A DNA stretch of 64,000 nucleotides from Georgenia sp. SYP-B2076 (GTDB lineage Bacteria > Actinomycetota > Actinomycetes > Actinomycetales > Actinomycetaceae): positions 338,661 to 402,660 of the forward strand of contig NZ_RXOZ01000011.1 in assembly GCF_003991205.1 (NCBI RefSeq). Reading direction: 5' to 3'. Every line of letters begins with the position of its first letter. The stretch's first letter is position 1. The notes below the pieces were generated by a model that did no database searches, was not told where the DNA came from, and was given only the letters and a program-made list of their open reading frames with translations. Both the position numbers and the translations under genes were made by a program. Of this stretch, positions 36,171 to 44,896 are shown piece by piece.

Positions 36171-37180
36171 TTCAGACGCTCCCAGAAGCTCGGGCCGACC
36201 GGCTCGGTGAAGTCACTGCGTGCCACGAGATAGCCCTCGTCGTCGACGGTGATGGGTAGCTGCGGCAGCGGACGCTTGGCCGGGCCAAAGACGACCTTGG
36301 CCTGGTCACTGATGTCGAACGTGGACTGGTGGCACGGGCACAGCAGGTGGTGGGTCTGCTGCTCGTACAGCGCCACGGGGCACCCGACGTGGGTGCAGAT
36401 CTTGGAGTAGGCGACGATGCCGTCGTAGGACCAGTCCGCCTTCTCCGCCGGCTCCTTCAGCTCGCGGGGGTCGAGGCGCACCAGCAGGACGATGGCCTTG
36501 GCCTTCTCCTCGTAGAACTCCTCCTCGTCCTTGAGGGGCTCCGGGATCACGTGGAACACGGAGCCGATCGTGACGTCGGAGGCCTTGATGGGCTCGCCGG
36601 AGGGGTCCCGGGCGAGGCGCATGCCCGGCGCCCACATGGTGTGCTTGAACTTCGAGACATCCCAGTCGCCGCCGAGGTTGCCCACGAGCGGCACGAGGAT
36701 GGGCAGCGGCGCGAGGGCCACGGCGCCCGCGAGGGCGCCCTTGAGCAGGGGCCGGCGGGCGATGCCGGAGTCGTTGACGCCGTCGACCATCATCTGGGCC
36801 GCGACCTCGCGGGTCTCCTGGGGGGAGCGCTGGGGGTGGCGTTCCTCGACGCGCTCGATGTTGTTCATCAGCGTCTTGGTCCAGTAGATCGCGGCGATGC
36901 CGATGCCCAGCATGCCGATGCCGATGCCGAGACCAAGGAGCAGGGTGGACATGCGGACGCTGCTCGGCGAGCCGTCGAGCGGGATCGCGAAGTACGCCAC
37001 GATGGCGACAAGCGAGGCCAGGATCGAGAAGGTGAAGATCAGGACGATCTGGCGCTCGGCACGCTTGGCGGCCCGGGGATCGCGGTCGGCGAGCCGCGGG
37101 CGGTGCTCCTCCAGGCCGGGGTTCTCGAACCGCTCCGGAACCTCCGTCGTGCTGGTGGTGTTGTACTGGTTGACGCTCAC
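36167..37180 (-). CDS. qcrA: cytochrome bc1 complex Rieske iron-sulfur subunit
   Basis: 337 residues. A charged N-terminal cytoplasmic segment of about 45 residues is followed by three membrane helices (about 50-70, 82-105 and 150-170), as in actinobacterial QcrA. The Rieske domain ligands are in CTHVGCPV and CPCHQSTFD (two Cys, two His plus the disulfide cysteines). The twin-arginine-like ARRPLLKGALAGAVAL before the third helix is the known internal Tat signal of these proteins. GTG 37180 overlaps the qcrC stop (GTGA). Confidence 0.96.
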   Translation of the reverse strand: MSVNQYNTTSTTEVPERFENPGLEEHRPRLADRDPRAAKRAERQIVLIFTFSILASLVAIVAYFAIPLDGSPSSVRMSTLLLGLGIGIGMLGIGIAAIYWTKTLMNNIERVEERHPQRSPQETREVAAQMMVDGVNDSGIARRPLLKGALAGAVALAPLPILVPLVGNLGGDWDVSKFKHTMWAPGMRLARDPSGEPIKASDVTIGSVFHVIPEPLKDEEEFYEEKAKAIVLLVRLDPRELKEPAEKADWSYDGIVAYSKICTHVGCPVALYEQQTHHLLCPCHQSTFDISDQAKVVFGPAKRPLPQLPITVDDEGYLVARSDFTEPVGPSFWERLK

Positions 37181-37959
37181 GACGACTTTGCTCCGATCCA
37201 CACGGCCGCGCCGATGAGCGCGCCGATACCGATGACGAACGCCCATACGAACTCGGCGACGGGCCCGAGGGCCCCGAGCTTGGCGCCGCCCACGGAGGTA
37301 CCGCGCTGCTCCTCGAGGAACGCGATGATGTCCTGCTTGCCCTCGGGGGAGATGTTCGCCTCGTTGAAGACGGGCATCGACTGCGGGCCGGTGAGCATGG
37401 CCTCGTAAATCTCGGTCGGCGTGGACTCGTTCAGCGAGGGCGCGTACTTGCCCTCGCTCAGCGCGCCACCGGCGCCGACGGCGTTGTGGCACATCGCGCA
37501 GTTGGTGCGGAACAGGGCCATGCCGTTGGCCGCGTTGCCGCCGGCCGGGTCGACCTGCTCCGCCGTCGGGACGGCGGGCCCGGGGGCGAGGGAGGCCACG
37601 TACGCGGCGAGCTGGCTGGTCTGCTCGGCGGTGAACTGGGCGGGCTTCTTCTCGGCCTGCGGCGAGTTGTTGGCCATCGGCATGCGGCCGGTGGAGACCT
37701 GGAAGTCGACGGACGCGGCCCCGACGCCGACGAGCGACGGCCCCAGGTCGGTGCCCTCGGCGTCGAGCCCGTGGCAGGTGGAGCAGTTGGCCTGGAAGAG
37801 GGCTTGCCCCTGCTGGATGTCCTGCGCGGTGCCGGTCGCGGCGGCCTCGGCGGGCTTGGGTGCGAGCACGGCGTAGAGCGCGCCGGTCAGGATCAGGGCG
37901 AGCAGGAGAAGGATGACCGGCGCATTCCGGTGCCTTCTGCTGGCGGCGAGTGCCTTCAC
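37177..37959 (-). CDS. qcrC: cytochrome bc1 complex diheme cytochrome c subunit
   Basis: 260 residues with an N-terminal membrane anchor (VILLLLALILTGALYAVLA), two cytochrome c domains with heme sites CSTCH and CAMCH, and a C-terminal membrane helix (FVWAFVIGIGALIGAAVWIG). The diheme design replaces a separate soluble cytochrome c and lets the bcc complex pass electrons straight to CuA of CtaC. GTG 37959 is chosen from GAGGA upstream; the frame extends further without coding character. Confidence 0.95.
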   Translation of the reverse strand: MKALAASRRHRNAPVILLLLALILTGALYAVLAPKPAEAAATGTAQDIQQGQALFQANCSTCHGLDAEGTDLGPSLVGVGAASVDFQVSTGRMPMANNSPQAEKKPAQFTAEQTSQLAAYVASLAPGPAVPTAEQVDPAGGNAANGMALFRTNCAMCHNAVGAGGALSEGKYAPSLNESTPTEIYEAMLTGPQSMPVFNEANISPEGKQDIIAFLEEQRGTSVGGAKLGALGPVAEFVWAFVIGIGALIGAAVWIGAKSS

Positions 37960-38017
37960 GTTCAGTGGTCCTCGTTCGGGTCGGGGTTCGGGCGGGGGCG
38001 GGGCGTAAGGACCCCTG

Positions 38018-38656
38018 CTACCGCAGGATGTAGATGATGAAGAAGAGGGCGATCCAGACCACGTCGACGAAGTGCCAGTAGTACGAGGTGACGACGGCGC
38101 TGCCGGCCTCGAGGTGCCCGAACCGCTTGGCGGTGAAGGAGCGTCCGAGGACGAACAGGAAGGCGATGAGCCCACCGATGACGTGAAGGGCGTGGAACCC
38201 GGTGGTGATGTAGAAGACCGAGCCGTAGGAGCCCGAGGAGATCGTCATGCCGTGCTCGACGAGCTCGGCGTACTCCGTGACCTGCCCGGACACGAAGACG
38301 GCGCCCATGAGGAAGGTCAGGGTGTACCACTCCTGCATGCCCCAGCGCGCGACGTTGAACAGGGATCCGGTGCGCGACGGCTGGAACCGCTCGGCCGCGA
38401 AGACGCCCATCTGGCAGGCGACGGAGCTCAGCACGAGGACCGTGGTGTTGGCGGCGGAGAACGGCAGGTTGAGGACGCTGGCCGAGTCTGCCCACGCCTC
38501 CGGCCCGGCGACGGCTCGGTGGGTGAAGTACATGGCGAAGAGCCCGGCGAAGAACATCAGCTCGCTGGAGAGCCAGACGATGACGCCGATCGACAGCGTG
38601 TTCGGCCTGGTCACCTGCACGAAGGTGGTGCTCGGGGCAGCAGTGGTTGACGACAC
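38018..38656 (-). CDS. ctaE: cytochrome c oxidase subunit III
   Basis: 212 residues, five membrane helices, the short actinobacterial type lacking the first two helices of mitochondrial COX3. Conserved blocks are [29 protein letters not shown] and [14 protein letters not shown]. First gene of ctaE-qcrC-qcrA-qcrB. Upstream, CATAAT ends six bases before the GTG, so the operon probably begins with a leaderless message. Confidence 0.96.
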   Translation of the reverse strand: MSSTTAAPSTTFVQVTRPNTLSIGVIVWLSSELMFFAGLFAMYFTHRAVAGPEAWADSASVLNLPFSAANTTVLVLSSVACQMGVFAAERFQPSRTGSLFNVARWGMQEWYTLTFLMGAVFVSGQVTEYAELVEHGMTISSGSYGSVFYITTGFHALHVIGGLIAFLFVLGRSFTAKRFGHLEAGSAVVTSYYWHFVDVVWIALFFIIYILR

Positions 38657-38966
38657 GCTGTCATTATGGCGCAGGTCTGCCGCTGCTTCGCCAGTTAGGG
38701 TCCCCCGCGAGTCGCGCGGCGCGTCGTTCCAGCGTAGTTGCGGGGCTCACGGGCGCTTCCGTGACGTTCGTCCCGGGCCGCCCACCTGCGCCGATGTCCC
38801 CGTGTGGGCGAGATGTCCGGCATCGTCCGGCCGTGCGCGGGCACCGAAACGGAGAGTGACGGTGAGCACTACGATGGCGCAAGGGTGGCGACGCACGGAG
38901 CGCCGCCCGCGGATCACAGCGCCGGCCCGCCCGGCCCCGCCCATGCGCGCAGCCAGGAGGACCACC
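38657..38966. other. 310-base divergent gap between ctaE and the receiver gene
   Basis: Contains the CATAAT -10 of ctaE (38663-38668, minus strand) and, on the plus strand, a TACGAT -10-like hexamer at 38870-38875 about 90 bases before the receiver gene. No RNA gene or ORF with support was seen. Confidence 0.5.
38663..38668 (-). promoter_or_regulatory. -10 element CATAAT of ctaE-qcrCAB
   Basis: Ends six bases before the GTG start of ctaE, placing the transcription start on that codon. No clear -35. Confidence 0.5.
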
Positions 38967-39401
38967 ATGACCAGCACCGAGATCGCAGCTCCCACCGCGG
39001 CGGGCGGCACGGACACGGTCGACCTGCTGATCTACAGCGACGACGTCGACACCCGCAGGTCCGTCATGGAGGCGGTCGGCAGGCGCGCGGCCAAGGGGCT
39101 TCCCCTCATCCGCTGGACCGAGGCGGCGACGCACGCCGGAGTGGTCCAGAAGGTCGAGGCCGGGAACTTCGCCGTCCTCGTGCTCGACGGCGAGGCCGCC
39201 AAGGTCGGCGGCATGGCCGTGAGCAAGCAGCTGAAGAACGAGATCTTCAACTGCCCGCCGGTCCTGATCCTCACCGCGCGCCCGCAGGACCGATGGCTGG
39301 CCGCCTGGGCGGACGCGGACGCCGTCGTCGCCGCGCCGCTCGACCCCGTGGAGCTGCAGGAGGCCGTGGCCACGCTCTTGCGCGGGCAGGGCGCCGCATG
39401 A
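38967..39401 (+). CDS. stand-alone response-regulator receiver-like protein
   Basis: 144 residues with a CheY-like fold: LLIYSDDVDTRRSVMEAV (acidic pair), the putative phospho-acceptor in FAVLVLDGEAAKVGG and VLILTARPQD (switch Thr). The conserved Lys of the K-P motif is missing; the strand reads AVVAAPLDP. There is no output domain, and no histidine kinase lies nearby. Function unknown. ATG 38967 is set by a strong AGGAGG. The stop overlaps the trpD start (ATGA), so it is translationally coupled to tryptophan synthesis, an arrangement of unclear meaning. Confidence 0.8.
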   Translation: MTSTEIAAPTAAGGTDTVDLLIYSDDVDTRRSVMEAVGRRAAKGLPLIRWTEAATHAGVVQKVEAGNFAVLVLDGEAAKVGGMAVSKQLKNEIFNCPPVLILTARPQDRWLAAWADADAVVAAPLDPVELQEAVATLLRGQGAA

Positions 39402-40474
39402 CCGAGGCACCCAGCACCCAGCGGACCACCGAGAAGCCCACCTGGCCGGGCCTGATCGCCCGGGTCGTCGCCCGGAACGATCTCACCGCCGCGGAGACCG
39501 CGTGGGCGATGGACCAGGTGATGCAGGGCCTGACCTCCCCGACGGTCCTCGCCGGGTTCCTCACGGCCCTGGCCACGAAGGGCGAGACGGTCGAGGAGCT
39601 GCGCGGGCTGGCGGACGCGATGCTCGACCACGCCGTCGCCATCGACGTCCCCTCGGACGTCGTCGACATCGTCGGCACCGGGGGCGACCGCCTGCACACG
39701 GTCAACATCTCCACCATGGCCTCGCTCGTCATCGCCGCGACCGGCGTCGGGGTGGTCAAGCACGGCAACCGCGCCTCGAGCTCGTCCTCGGGCTCGGCCG
39801 ACGTGCTCGAGGCCCTCGGCGTGGACCTCAACCTGGAGGTCCCCCGCGTCGAGCAGGTCTTCGCCGAGCTGGGCATCACGTTCTGCTTCGCGAACCTCTT
39901 CCACCCGTCCATGCGTCACGCCGCGGTGACCCGCAAGGAGCTGGCGATCGGGACGGCCTTCAACGTGCTCGGCCCGCTGACCAACCCGGCGCGGCCGCGG
40001 GCCGGGGCGATTGGGGTGTCCGACGCGCGGACCGCCCCGCTGGTCGCGGGCGTCCTCGCGGGCCGGGGCACCCGGGCCTTGGTGTTCCGGGGGCAGAACG
40101 GGCTCGACGAGCTGAGCACCACGGCCCTGAACGAGATCTGGGAGGTCCGGGACGGATCGGTGACCGCGTCCACGCTCGACGCCGTCGCCGAGCTCGGCCT
40201 GGCGCCGGCGACCGTGGCGGACCTGCGCGGGCGGGACGCGACCTACAACGCCGGCGTCGCCCGCGCGGTGCTCGCCGGCGAGCCCGGCCCCGTGCGGGAG
40301 GCGGTGCTCCTCAACGCCGCCGCCGCCCTCGTGGCGGAGGGCTCCCTCCCGGGCACGTCCGGGACCGGCACGCTCGTCGAGCGTCTGCGGGCGGGCCTCG
40401 AGCACGCGGCACGGTCGGTGGACTCCGGGGCCGCGGCCGGCCTCCTCGACCGCTGGGTGGCCCTCACCCGCTGA
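39398..40474 (+). CDS. trpD: anthranilate phosphoribosyltransferase
   Basis: 358 residues. Transfers the phosphoribosyl group of PRPP to anthranilate in tryptophan synthesis. Seen: the helical N-terminal domain, PRPP loop VGTGGDRLHTVNIST, KHGNRASSSSSGSADVLEALG, FNVLGPLTNPARP and the metal-site DELST. It is isolated from other trp genes, as in M. tuberculosis Rv2192c, next to the ctaE-qcr cluster. Confidence 0.96.
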   Translation: MTEAPSTQRTTEKPTWPGLIARVVARNDLTAAETAWAMDQVMQGLTSPTVLAGFLTALATKGETVEELRGLADAMLDHAVAIDVPSDVVDIVGTGGDRLHTVNISTMASLVIAATGVGVVKHGNRASSSSSGSADVLEALGVDLNLEVPRVEQVFAELGITFCFANLFHPSMRHAAVTRKELAIGTAFNVLGPLTNPARPRAGAIGVSDARTAPLVAGVLAGRGTRALVFRGQNGLDELSTTALNEIWEVRDGSVTASTLDAVAELGLAPATVADLRGRDATYNAGVARAVLAGEPGPVREAVLLNAAAALVAEGSLPGTSGTGTLVERLRAGLEHAARSVDSGAAAGLLDRWVALTR

Positions 40475-40509
40475 GCCGCCCCCTTCATGCGCTCCCTCAT
40501 GCGCGAGCG

Positions 40510-40551
40510 GTCAAGTACTGACAGTGACGAGTCAAGTACTGACAGTGACGA
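40510..40551. repeat. perfect 21-bp tandem duplication
   Basis: Two identical copies (40510-40530 and 40531-40551) of a unit beginning GTCAAGTACTGACAGTGACG. Each contains GTCA-n5-TGAC. The patch is clearly less GC-rich than its surroundings and lies between the convergent trpD and lrp-like genes. Confidence 0.9.
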
Positions 40552-40609
40552 TGTGTGTGGTGGTTCGCCGGCCCCGCGGCCTGCTGCGCGGACAGACTGC
40601 GCCCCGTCA

Positions 40610-40623
40610 CCCGGTTCGCCGGG
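40610..40623 (+). terminator. weak TTCG-loop hairpin between trpD and the Lrp-like gene
   Basis: CCCGG-TTCG-CCGGG; a stable tetraloop on a short stem. Could end trpD transcription; no T-run. Confidence 0.35.
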
Positions 40624-40676
40624 CGGCGGGGCGCCGTCGTCGGTGCCGGCCGGCGGCGCACCGAAGGGCTGGTGCT

Positions 40677-40955
40677 TCAGTCGAGCCCGATGTGGAACGC
40701 CTGCTCGAGATCGTGCTGGGAGTAGGCCTGGAACGCGATGTACGTCTTCATGCCGTGCACGCCCTGGACCTTGCCGACCTGGTCCGCGACGACCTTGGCG
40801 AGATCCTCGTGCTCACGCACCCGGGCGATGGCGATCAGGTCGACGTCGCCGGTGACCGAGTAGACCTCGCTGATGCCCTCGAGATCGGCCACCTCCTGGG
40901 CGACCTCGGGGATCCGCGCGACGTCGGCGTCGATGAGCACGATGGCAGTGAGCAT
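40677..40955 (-). CDS. Lrp/AsnC ligand-binding (RAM) domain protein
   Basis: 92 residues consisting only of the regulatory alpha/beta RAM domain: LTAIVLIDADVARIPEVAQEVADLEGISEVYSVTGDVDLIAIARV, then KVQGVHGMKTYIAF. The helix-turn-helix of full Lrp proteins is absent, so it probably binds amino acids as an oligomer without DNA contact, or modulates a full-length Lrp. ATG 40955 follows AGGAGG; the longer open frame upstream is not coding-like. Confidence 0.9.
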   Translation of the reverse strand: MLTAIVLIDADVARIPEVAQEVADLEGISEVYSVTGDVDLIAIARVREHEDLAKVVADQVGKVQGVHGMKTYIAFQAYSQHDLEQAFHIGLD

Positions 40956-41031
40956 GTTCGTTCCTCCTGGTAGCGGACCCGGGCGGCCGCGCCGCGCGGG
41001 CGAGGCCGTCACGCGGACGGGGACCGTCCCA

Positions 41032-42810
41032 TCATCCTCTGCCCGGAACGGCGTGTCGCCCCGCCCCGCGCACCGGGCAGGCCAGGGGCACGTCCCCGTC
41101 CTGCACGCTGACCAGGCGCACACCGGGCTGCTCCAGCCAGGTCGCGACGAGCTCGCTCTCCTCCACCGGGGCGGCGCCGCACGCGTCCACCGGGGCCGGA
41201 ACGGCCTCCGCGAAGGCGTGCAGCGAGTCGATCACCGGCATCGGGTCCTCGCCCGGCGCGCTCACCGCGGTGCCCGCCAGGCGGCCGTGGCGCACGAGCA
41301 CGACCTCCCAGCCCCCGGCCTCACGGCGGCGCGCGGCGACGATCTCGGGCGTGCTCACGAGCGGGAGCAGCCGCTCCGTGCGGCGCGCGCCGCCGAGGAG
41401 CGCCCGCAGCCGGTCCCGGTACGTCGCCGCCTCCTCGTACCGCAGCTGGTCCGAGAGGGTGCGGATCCTCGCGCGCATCACCTCGACGACGCGGTCGACG
41501 TCCGTGCTCAGCGCCGCCTGGGCCTCGGCCACGACGACGCCGTAGGCGTGCGCGTCCTGCCCGCCCACGCACGGCGCGCCGCACCGCCCGATCTCCGCCA
41601 GCACGCAGGCGCTCGCCCCGGGGCGCGGCACGAGCGGGAGCCTCGGCGTGCACCGGCGCACGGCGATGGCCTCCTGAAGGGCTTCCATGGCCAGGGCCGC
41701 GGTGACGCGGGAGGTGAACGGCCCGAGGGCGCTGCCCATGAGCCCGGCGGGCAGGTGCCGCACGACGCTGAGCCGGGGGAAGGGCTCGTCCGTCAGGCGC
41801 AGCCACGGGCGCTTCTCCGGCCGCCGTGATCGCCGGTTGTACGGCGGGTCGAGCTCGGCGATCATCCGCAGCTCGCGCACCTGCGCCTCGAGCGCGGTGG
41901 CGCACGCGACGGTGCGCACGCCCGTGGCGAGGTCGAGCATCTCGCCGATCCGCGCCCGCTTCTCCGCGGCGGTGAAGTACTGACGCACCCGCCGGCGCAG
42001 GTTCACCGCGGTGCCGACGTAGAGGACCTCCTGCGCCGGCCCCAGGAACTGGTAGACGCCCGGCGCGTCGGGCAGCCCGTCCGCCATGGTGGCCTTGCGC
42101 CGGCGCTTGTGAGGCACCGGGTCGGTGGCGGTGCGCAGATCCTCCAGGTGGGTCACGCCCAGGGGCGCGAGCCGGCCGAGCAGCGCGTGCAGGACGTCGA
42201 CGGTGGCGCGCGCGTCGTGCAGCGCGCGGTGGTCGGGGGTGACGGCGGTGGAGAACAGCGCCGCGAGCGTGCCGAGCTTGTGGTTCGGGGCCTCGTCCTT
42301 CGTGATGACGCGGCGGGCCAGGGCGACCGTGTCCACGATCGGCGGCCGGGGCCAGGACAAGTCCATCCGCTCGGTGGCGTGGCGCAGGAAGCCGACGTCG
42401 AAGCGGGCGTTGTGGGCGACGAGGACGCTGCCGCGACCCAGGCCGGCGAACTCGAGGAAGGCGGGCAGGACCTCCGAGATGGGCGGGGCCTCGATGACCA
42501 TCGCGTTGGTGATCCCGGTCAGGACCGTGATCATCGGTGGGATCGGCAGGCCCGGGTTGACAAGGGTCTGGAACTCGCCCAGCACCTCACCGCCGCGGAC
42601 CTTCACGGCACCGATCTCGGTGATCTCCGAGCCTGCCGGGGACCCGCCCGTGGTCTCGAGGTCCACGACGACGAACGTCACCTCGTGCAGCGCCGTGCTG
42701 AGCTCGTCGAGGCCCAGCTGCACCGGCGTCCCGGTGCCGCTGGCCGCCCGCGTGGCGTCATCGAGGGCGAGGCGGCCGCCGGGGGCGGTGTCGAGGAGCG
42801 ATCGGGCCAT
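41032..42810 (-). CDS. DEDD exonuclease / UvrC-like GIY-YIG fusion protein
   Basis: 592 residues, equivalent to M. tuberculosis Rv2191. The N-terminal DnaQ-type 3'-5' exonuclease (about 40-215) shows motifs I to III: VVVDLETTGG, LVAHNARFDVGFL and HRALHDARATVDVL. The C-terminal half resembles the UvrC N-terminal part: a GIY-YIG nuclease (APGVYQFLGPAQEVLYVGTAVNLRRRVRQYF) and a UVR motif (QLRYEEAATYRDRLRALL). Likely a DNA repair or proofreading nuclease. ATG 42810 is preferred because TACCGT ends seven bases before it; ATG 42840, preceded by GGTGGA, would add ten residues. Confidence 0.9.
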   Translation of the reverse strand: MARSLLDTAPGGRLALDDATRAASGTGTPVQLGLDELSTALHEVTFVVVDLETTGGSPAGSEITEIGAVKVRGGEVLGEFQTLVNPGLPIPPMITVLTGITNAMVIEAPPISEVLPAFLEFAGLGRGSVLVAHNARFDVGFLRHATERMDLSWPRPPIVDTVALARRVITKDEAPNHKLGTLAALFSTAVTPDHRALHDARATVDVLHALLGRLAPLGVTHLEDLRTATDPVPHKRRRKATMADGLPDAPGVYQFLGPAQEVLYVGTAVNLRRRVRQYFTAAEKRARIGEMLDLATGVRTVACATALEAQVRELRMIAELDPPYNRRSRRPEKRPWLRLTDEPFPRLSVVRHLPAGLMGSALGPFTSRVTAALAMEALQEAIAVRRCTPRLPLVPRPGASACVLAEIGRCGAPCVGGQDAHAYGVVVAEAQAALSTDVDRVVEVMRARIRTLSDQLRYEEAATYRDRLRALLGGARRTERLLPLVSTPEIVAARRREAGGWEVVLVRHGRLAGTAVSAPGEDPMPVIDSLHAFAEAVPAPVDACGAAPVEESELVATWLEQPGVRLVSVQDGDVPLACPVRGAGRHAVPGRG

Positions 42811-42817
42811 GTGCGCC

Positions 42818-42823
42818 ACGGTA
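42818..42823 (-). promoter_or_regulatory. -10 element TACCGT of the exonuclease/UvrC-like gene
   Basis: Ends seven bases before ATG 42810, favouring that start as leaderless. Confidence 0.4.
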
Positions 42824-42883
42824 TGTCCGGCCACCGACATCGCCGTCCACCGACGTCCCCGGGCGAGGTGCCGGGGAGGAGGT

Positions 42884-42915
42884 CGCCGTGCCGGGCCACG
42901 GGGCCCGGCACGGCG
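42884..42915 (-). terminator. terminator of the acyl-CoA ligase gene
   Basis: Perfect 14-base-pair stem (42884-42897 with 42902-42915) around a four-base loop, immediately after the stop. Confidence 0.85.
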
Positions 42916-42919
42916 CGCA

Positions 42920-44752
42920 TCAGCTCGTCGGTGCCGCGGAGCGCCGGGCGGCGGCGCCCTCGTAGAACTCCTCGATGGTGTCGGCGAAGTCCGCGAGCAC
43001 GAGGTTGCGCTTGACCTTGAGCGACGGGGTCAGATAACCGTTCTCCACGGTGAAGTCGTCACTGAGCACGTGGAACGCGCGGATCGACTCGGCCTGGGAG
43101 ACCCGCGCGTTGGCCCGGTCCACCGCCATCTGCAGGTGCTCGCGCACGAGAGGGTCGCGCGCCGCCTCCTCCAGCGGCATGGCGGCCTTGCCGTGGTTCG
43201 CCAGCCACGCGGGCAGCATCTCGGCGTCCAGGGTGATCAGCGCGCCGATGAAGGGCCGCTGGTCGCCGACGACGACGCACTGGGAGACCAGCGGGTGGGC
43301 GCGCACCGGGTCCTCGAGGGCCGCGGGCGCGACGTTCTTTCCACCGGCTGTGACGATGATCTCCTTCTTGCGCCCGGTGATCCGCAGGTAGCCCTCGTCG
43401 TCCATCGAGCCGAGGTCCCCGGTGTGGAACCACCCGTCGGTGAACGCGGCTGCGGTGGCCTCGGCGTCGTTGTGGTACCCCCGGAACACCGGGATGCCGG
43501 TGACGAGGATCTCGCCGTCGGCCGCGACCCGCACCCCGGTGCCCGGCAGCGGCGGCCCGACGGTGCCGATCTTGACGTGCCCCGGCCGGCCGACGTTCGT
43601 CGGGGCGGTGGTCTCGGTGAGGCCGTAGCCCTCGAGGACCGTCAGGCCGACACCGCGGTAGAAGTGGCCCAGGCGCTCGCCCAGCGGCGCGCCGCCGGAG
43701 ACGGCGTACTGCGCCTGCCCGCCGAGGGCGGCACGCAGCTTCGAGAGCACGAGCTTGTCGGCCACGCGGTGCTGGACCCGCAGGGCCGGCGACGGCCCGC
43801 CGGCGTCGAGCGAGCGGGAGTAGACGATGGCCACCTTCGCGGCCCAGCGGAAGATCTTCGTCTTGAGACCGCCGCCGGTGCGCTGCTCTGCGCCGTTGTA
43901 GACCTTCTCCCACACCCGCGGCACGGAGAGGATGAAGGTCGGCCGGAACGTGGCGAAGTCGGCGACGGCCTGCTTGGTGTCGGGGGTGTGGCCCAGCGGC
44001 CGGCCGGACAGGAGGAGCAGGACCTCGACGAACCGTGCGAAGACGTGCGCGAGCGGCAGGAACAGGAGCGACCGGGCGCCCGGCGGGTCGAACACGATGT
44101 TCAGCTCCGAGATGGCCTCGAGGGACAGCTCGACGAAGTTGCCGTGGGTGAGCTCGACCCCCTTGGGACGGCCGGTCGTGCCCGAGGTGTAGATGATGGT
44201 GGCGAGGTCCCTGAGCCCGACGGCGGCCCGCCGCGCCTCGAGGTCGGCGTCGGGTACGTCCTTGCCCAGCTCCGTGAGGGTGGCCAGCGCGCCGTCGTCG
44301 ATCTGCCACACGTGGCGCAGCGCCGGCAGCCCGCCGTCCTCGCCGCGGGCGAGGGCGACCGTCGCGGCGTTGTCTGCGTTCTCCACGATCACCGCGACCG
44401 CGGCGGAGTCCGCGAGGATCCACTGTGCCTGGTCCGGTGAGCTCGACTCGTAGATCGGGACGGGGACGGCGCCCGCGTGCCACGCCGCGAGGTCGACGAG
44501 CGTCCACTCCAGCCGGGTGCGCGACATGATGGCGACGCTCTCGCCCGGACCGACGCCGGCGGCGATGAGCCCCTTGGCGATCTCCTCGACCCGTGCCAGT
44601 GACCACGTGGCGTCGCGGCCGACCCATGCGCCGTCGACCTTCTCCTCGAAGAGCACCTGGGTGGGGCGCAGGCGGGCGTGGTCGACGAGGTAGTCGGTGA
44701 TGCTTCGTGCGGGGTCGACCTCGACCCGGCGCGGGACGTGGAACTCGTCCAT
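42920..44752 (-). CDS. fadD15: long-chain fatty-acid-CoA ligase
   Basis: 610 residues, AMP-forming acyl-CoA ligase. ATP/AMP motifs: TIIYTSGTTGRPKGVELTH (P-loop), LPLAHVFARF, VLEGYGLTETTAPTN, GWFHTGDLGSMDDEGYLRITGRKKE, and the C-terminal catalytic Lys region YLTPSLKVKRN. Size and motifs fit the FadD15-type group (M. tuberculosis Rv2187), probably activating long-chain fatty acids for lipid synthesis or breakdown. The open frame continues far upstream and overlaps the divergent glucokinase; ATG 44752 (MDEFHVP) has GGAGA just before it. Confidence 0.93.
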   Translation of the reverse strand: MDEFHVPRRVEVDPARSITDYLVDHARLRPTQVLFEEKVDGAWVGRDATWSLARVEEIAKGLIAAGVGPGESVAIMSRTRLEWTLVDLAAWHAGAVPVPIYESSSPDQAQWILADSAAVAVIVENADNAATVALARGEDGGLPALRHVWQIDDGALATLTELGKDVPDADLEARRAAVGLRDLATIIYTSGTTGRPKGVELTHGNFVELSLEAISELNIVFDPPGARSLLFLPLAHVFARFVEVLLLLSGRPLGHTPDTKQAVADFATFRPTFILSVPRVWEKVYNGAEQRTGGGLKTKIFRWAAKVAIVYSRSLDAGGPSPALRVQHRVADKLVLSKLRAALGGQAQYAVSGGAPLGERLGHFYRGVGLTVLEGYGLTETTAPTNVGRPGHVKIGTVGPPLPGTGVRVAADGEILVTGIPVFRGYHNDAEATAAAFTDGWFHTGDLGSMDDEGYLRITGRKKEIIVTAGGKNVAPAALEDPVRAHPLVSQCVVVGDQRPFIGALITLDAEMLPAWLANHGKAAMPLEEAARDPLVREHLQMAVDRANARVSQAESIRAFHVLSDDFTVENGYLTPSLKVKRNLVLADFADTIEEFYEGAAARRSAAPTS

Positions 44753-44896
44753 GCTGTCTCCATCGGCAGTAGGGGTCCCCGTGCGGGTCCGTTGCCCCAC
44801 ACTATCGGGGCCTTCCTCCTGCAGTGCGCCTTCCGTCGCGGCGCGCGCGCCGCCGCGAGCGGCGCGGATGGACGCGGAGGTGCCAAGGTAAGGCGT

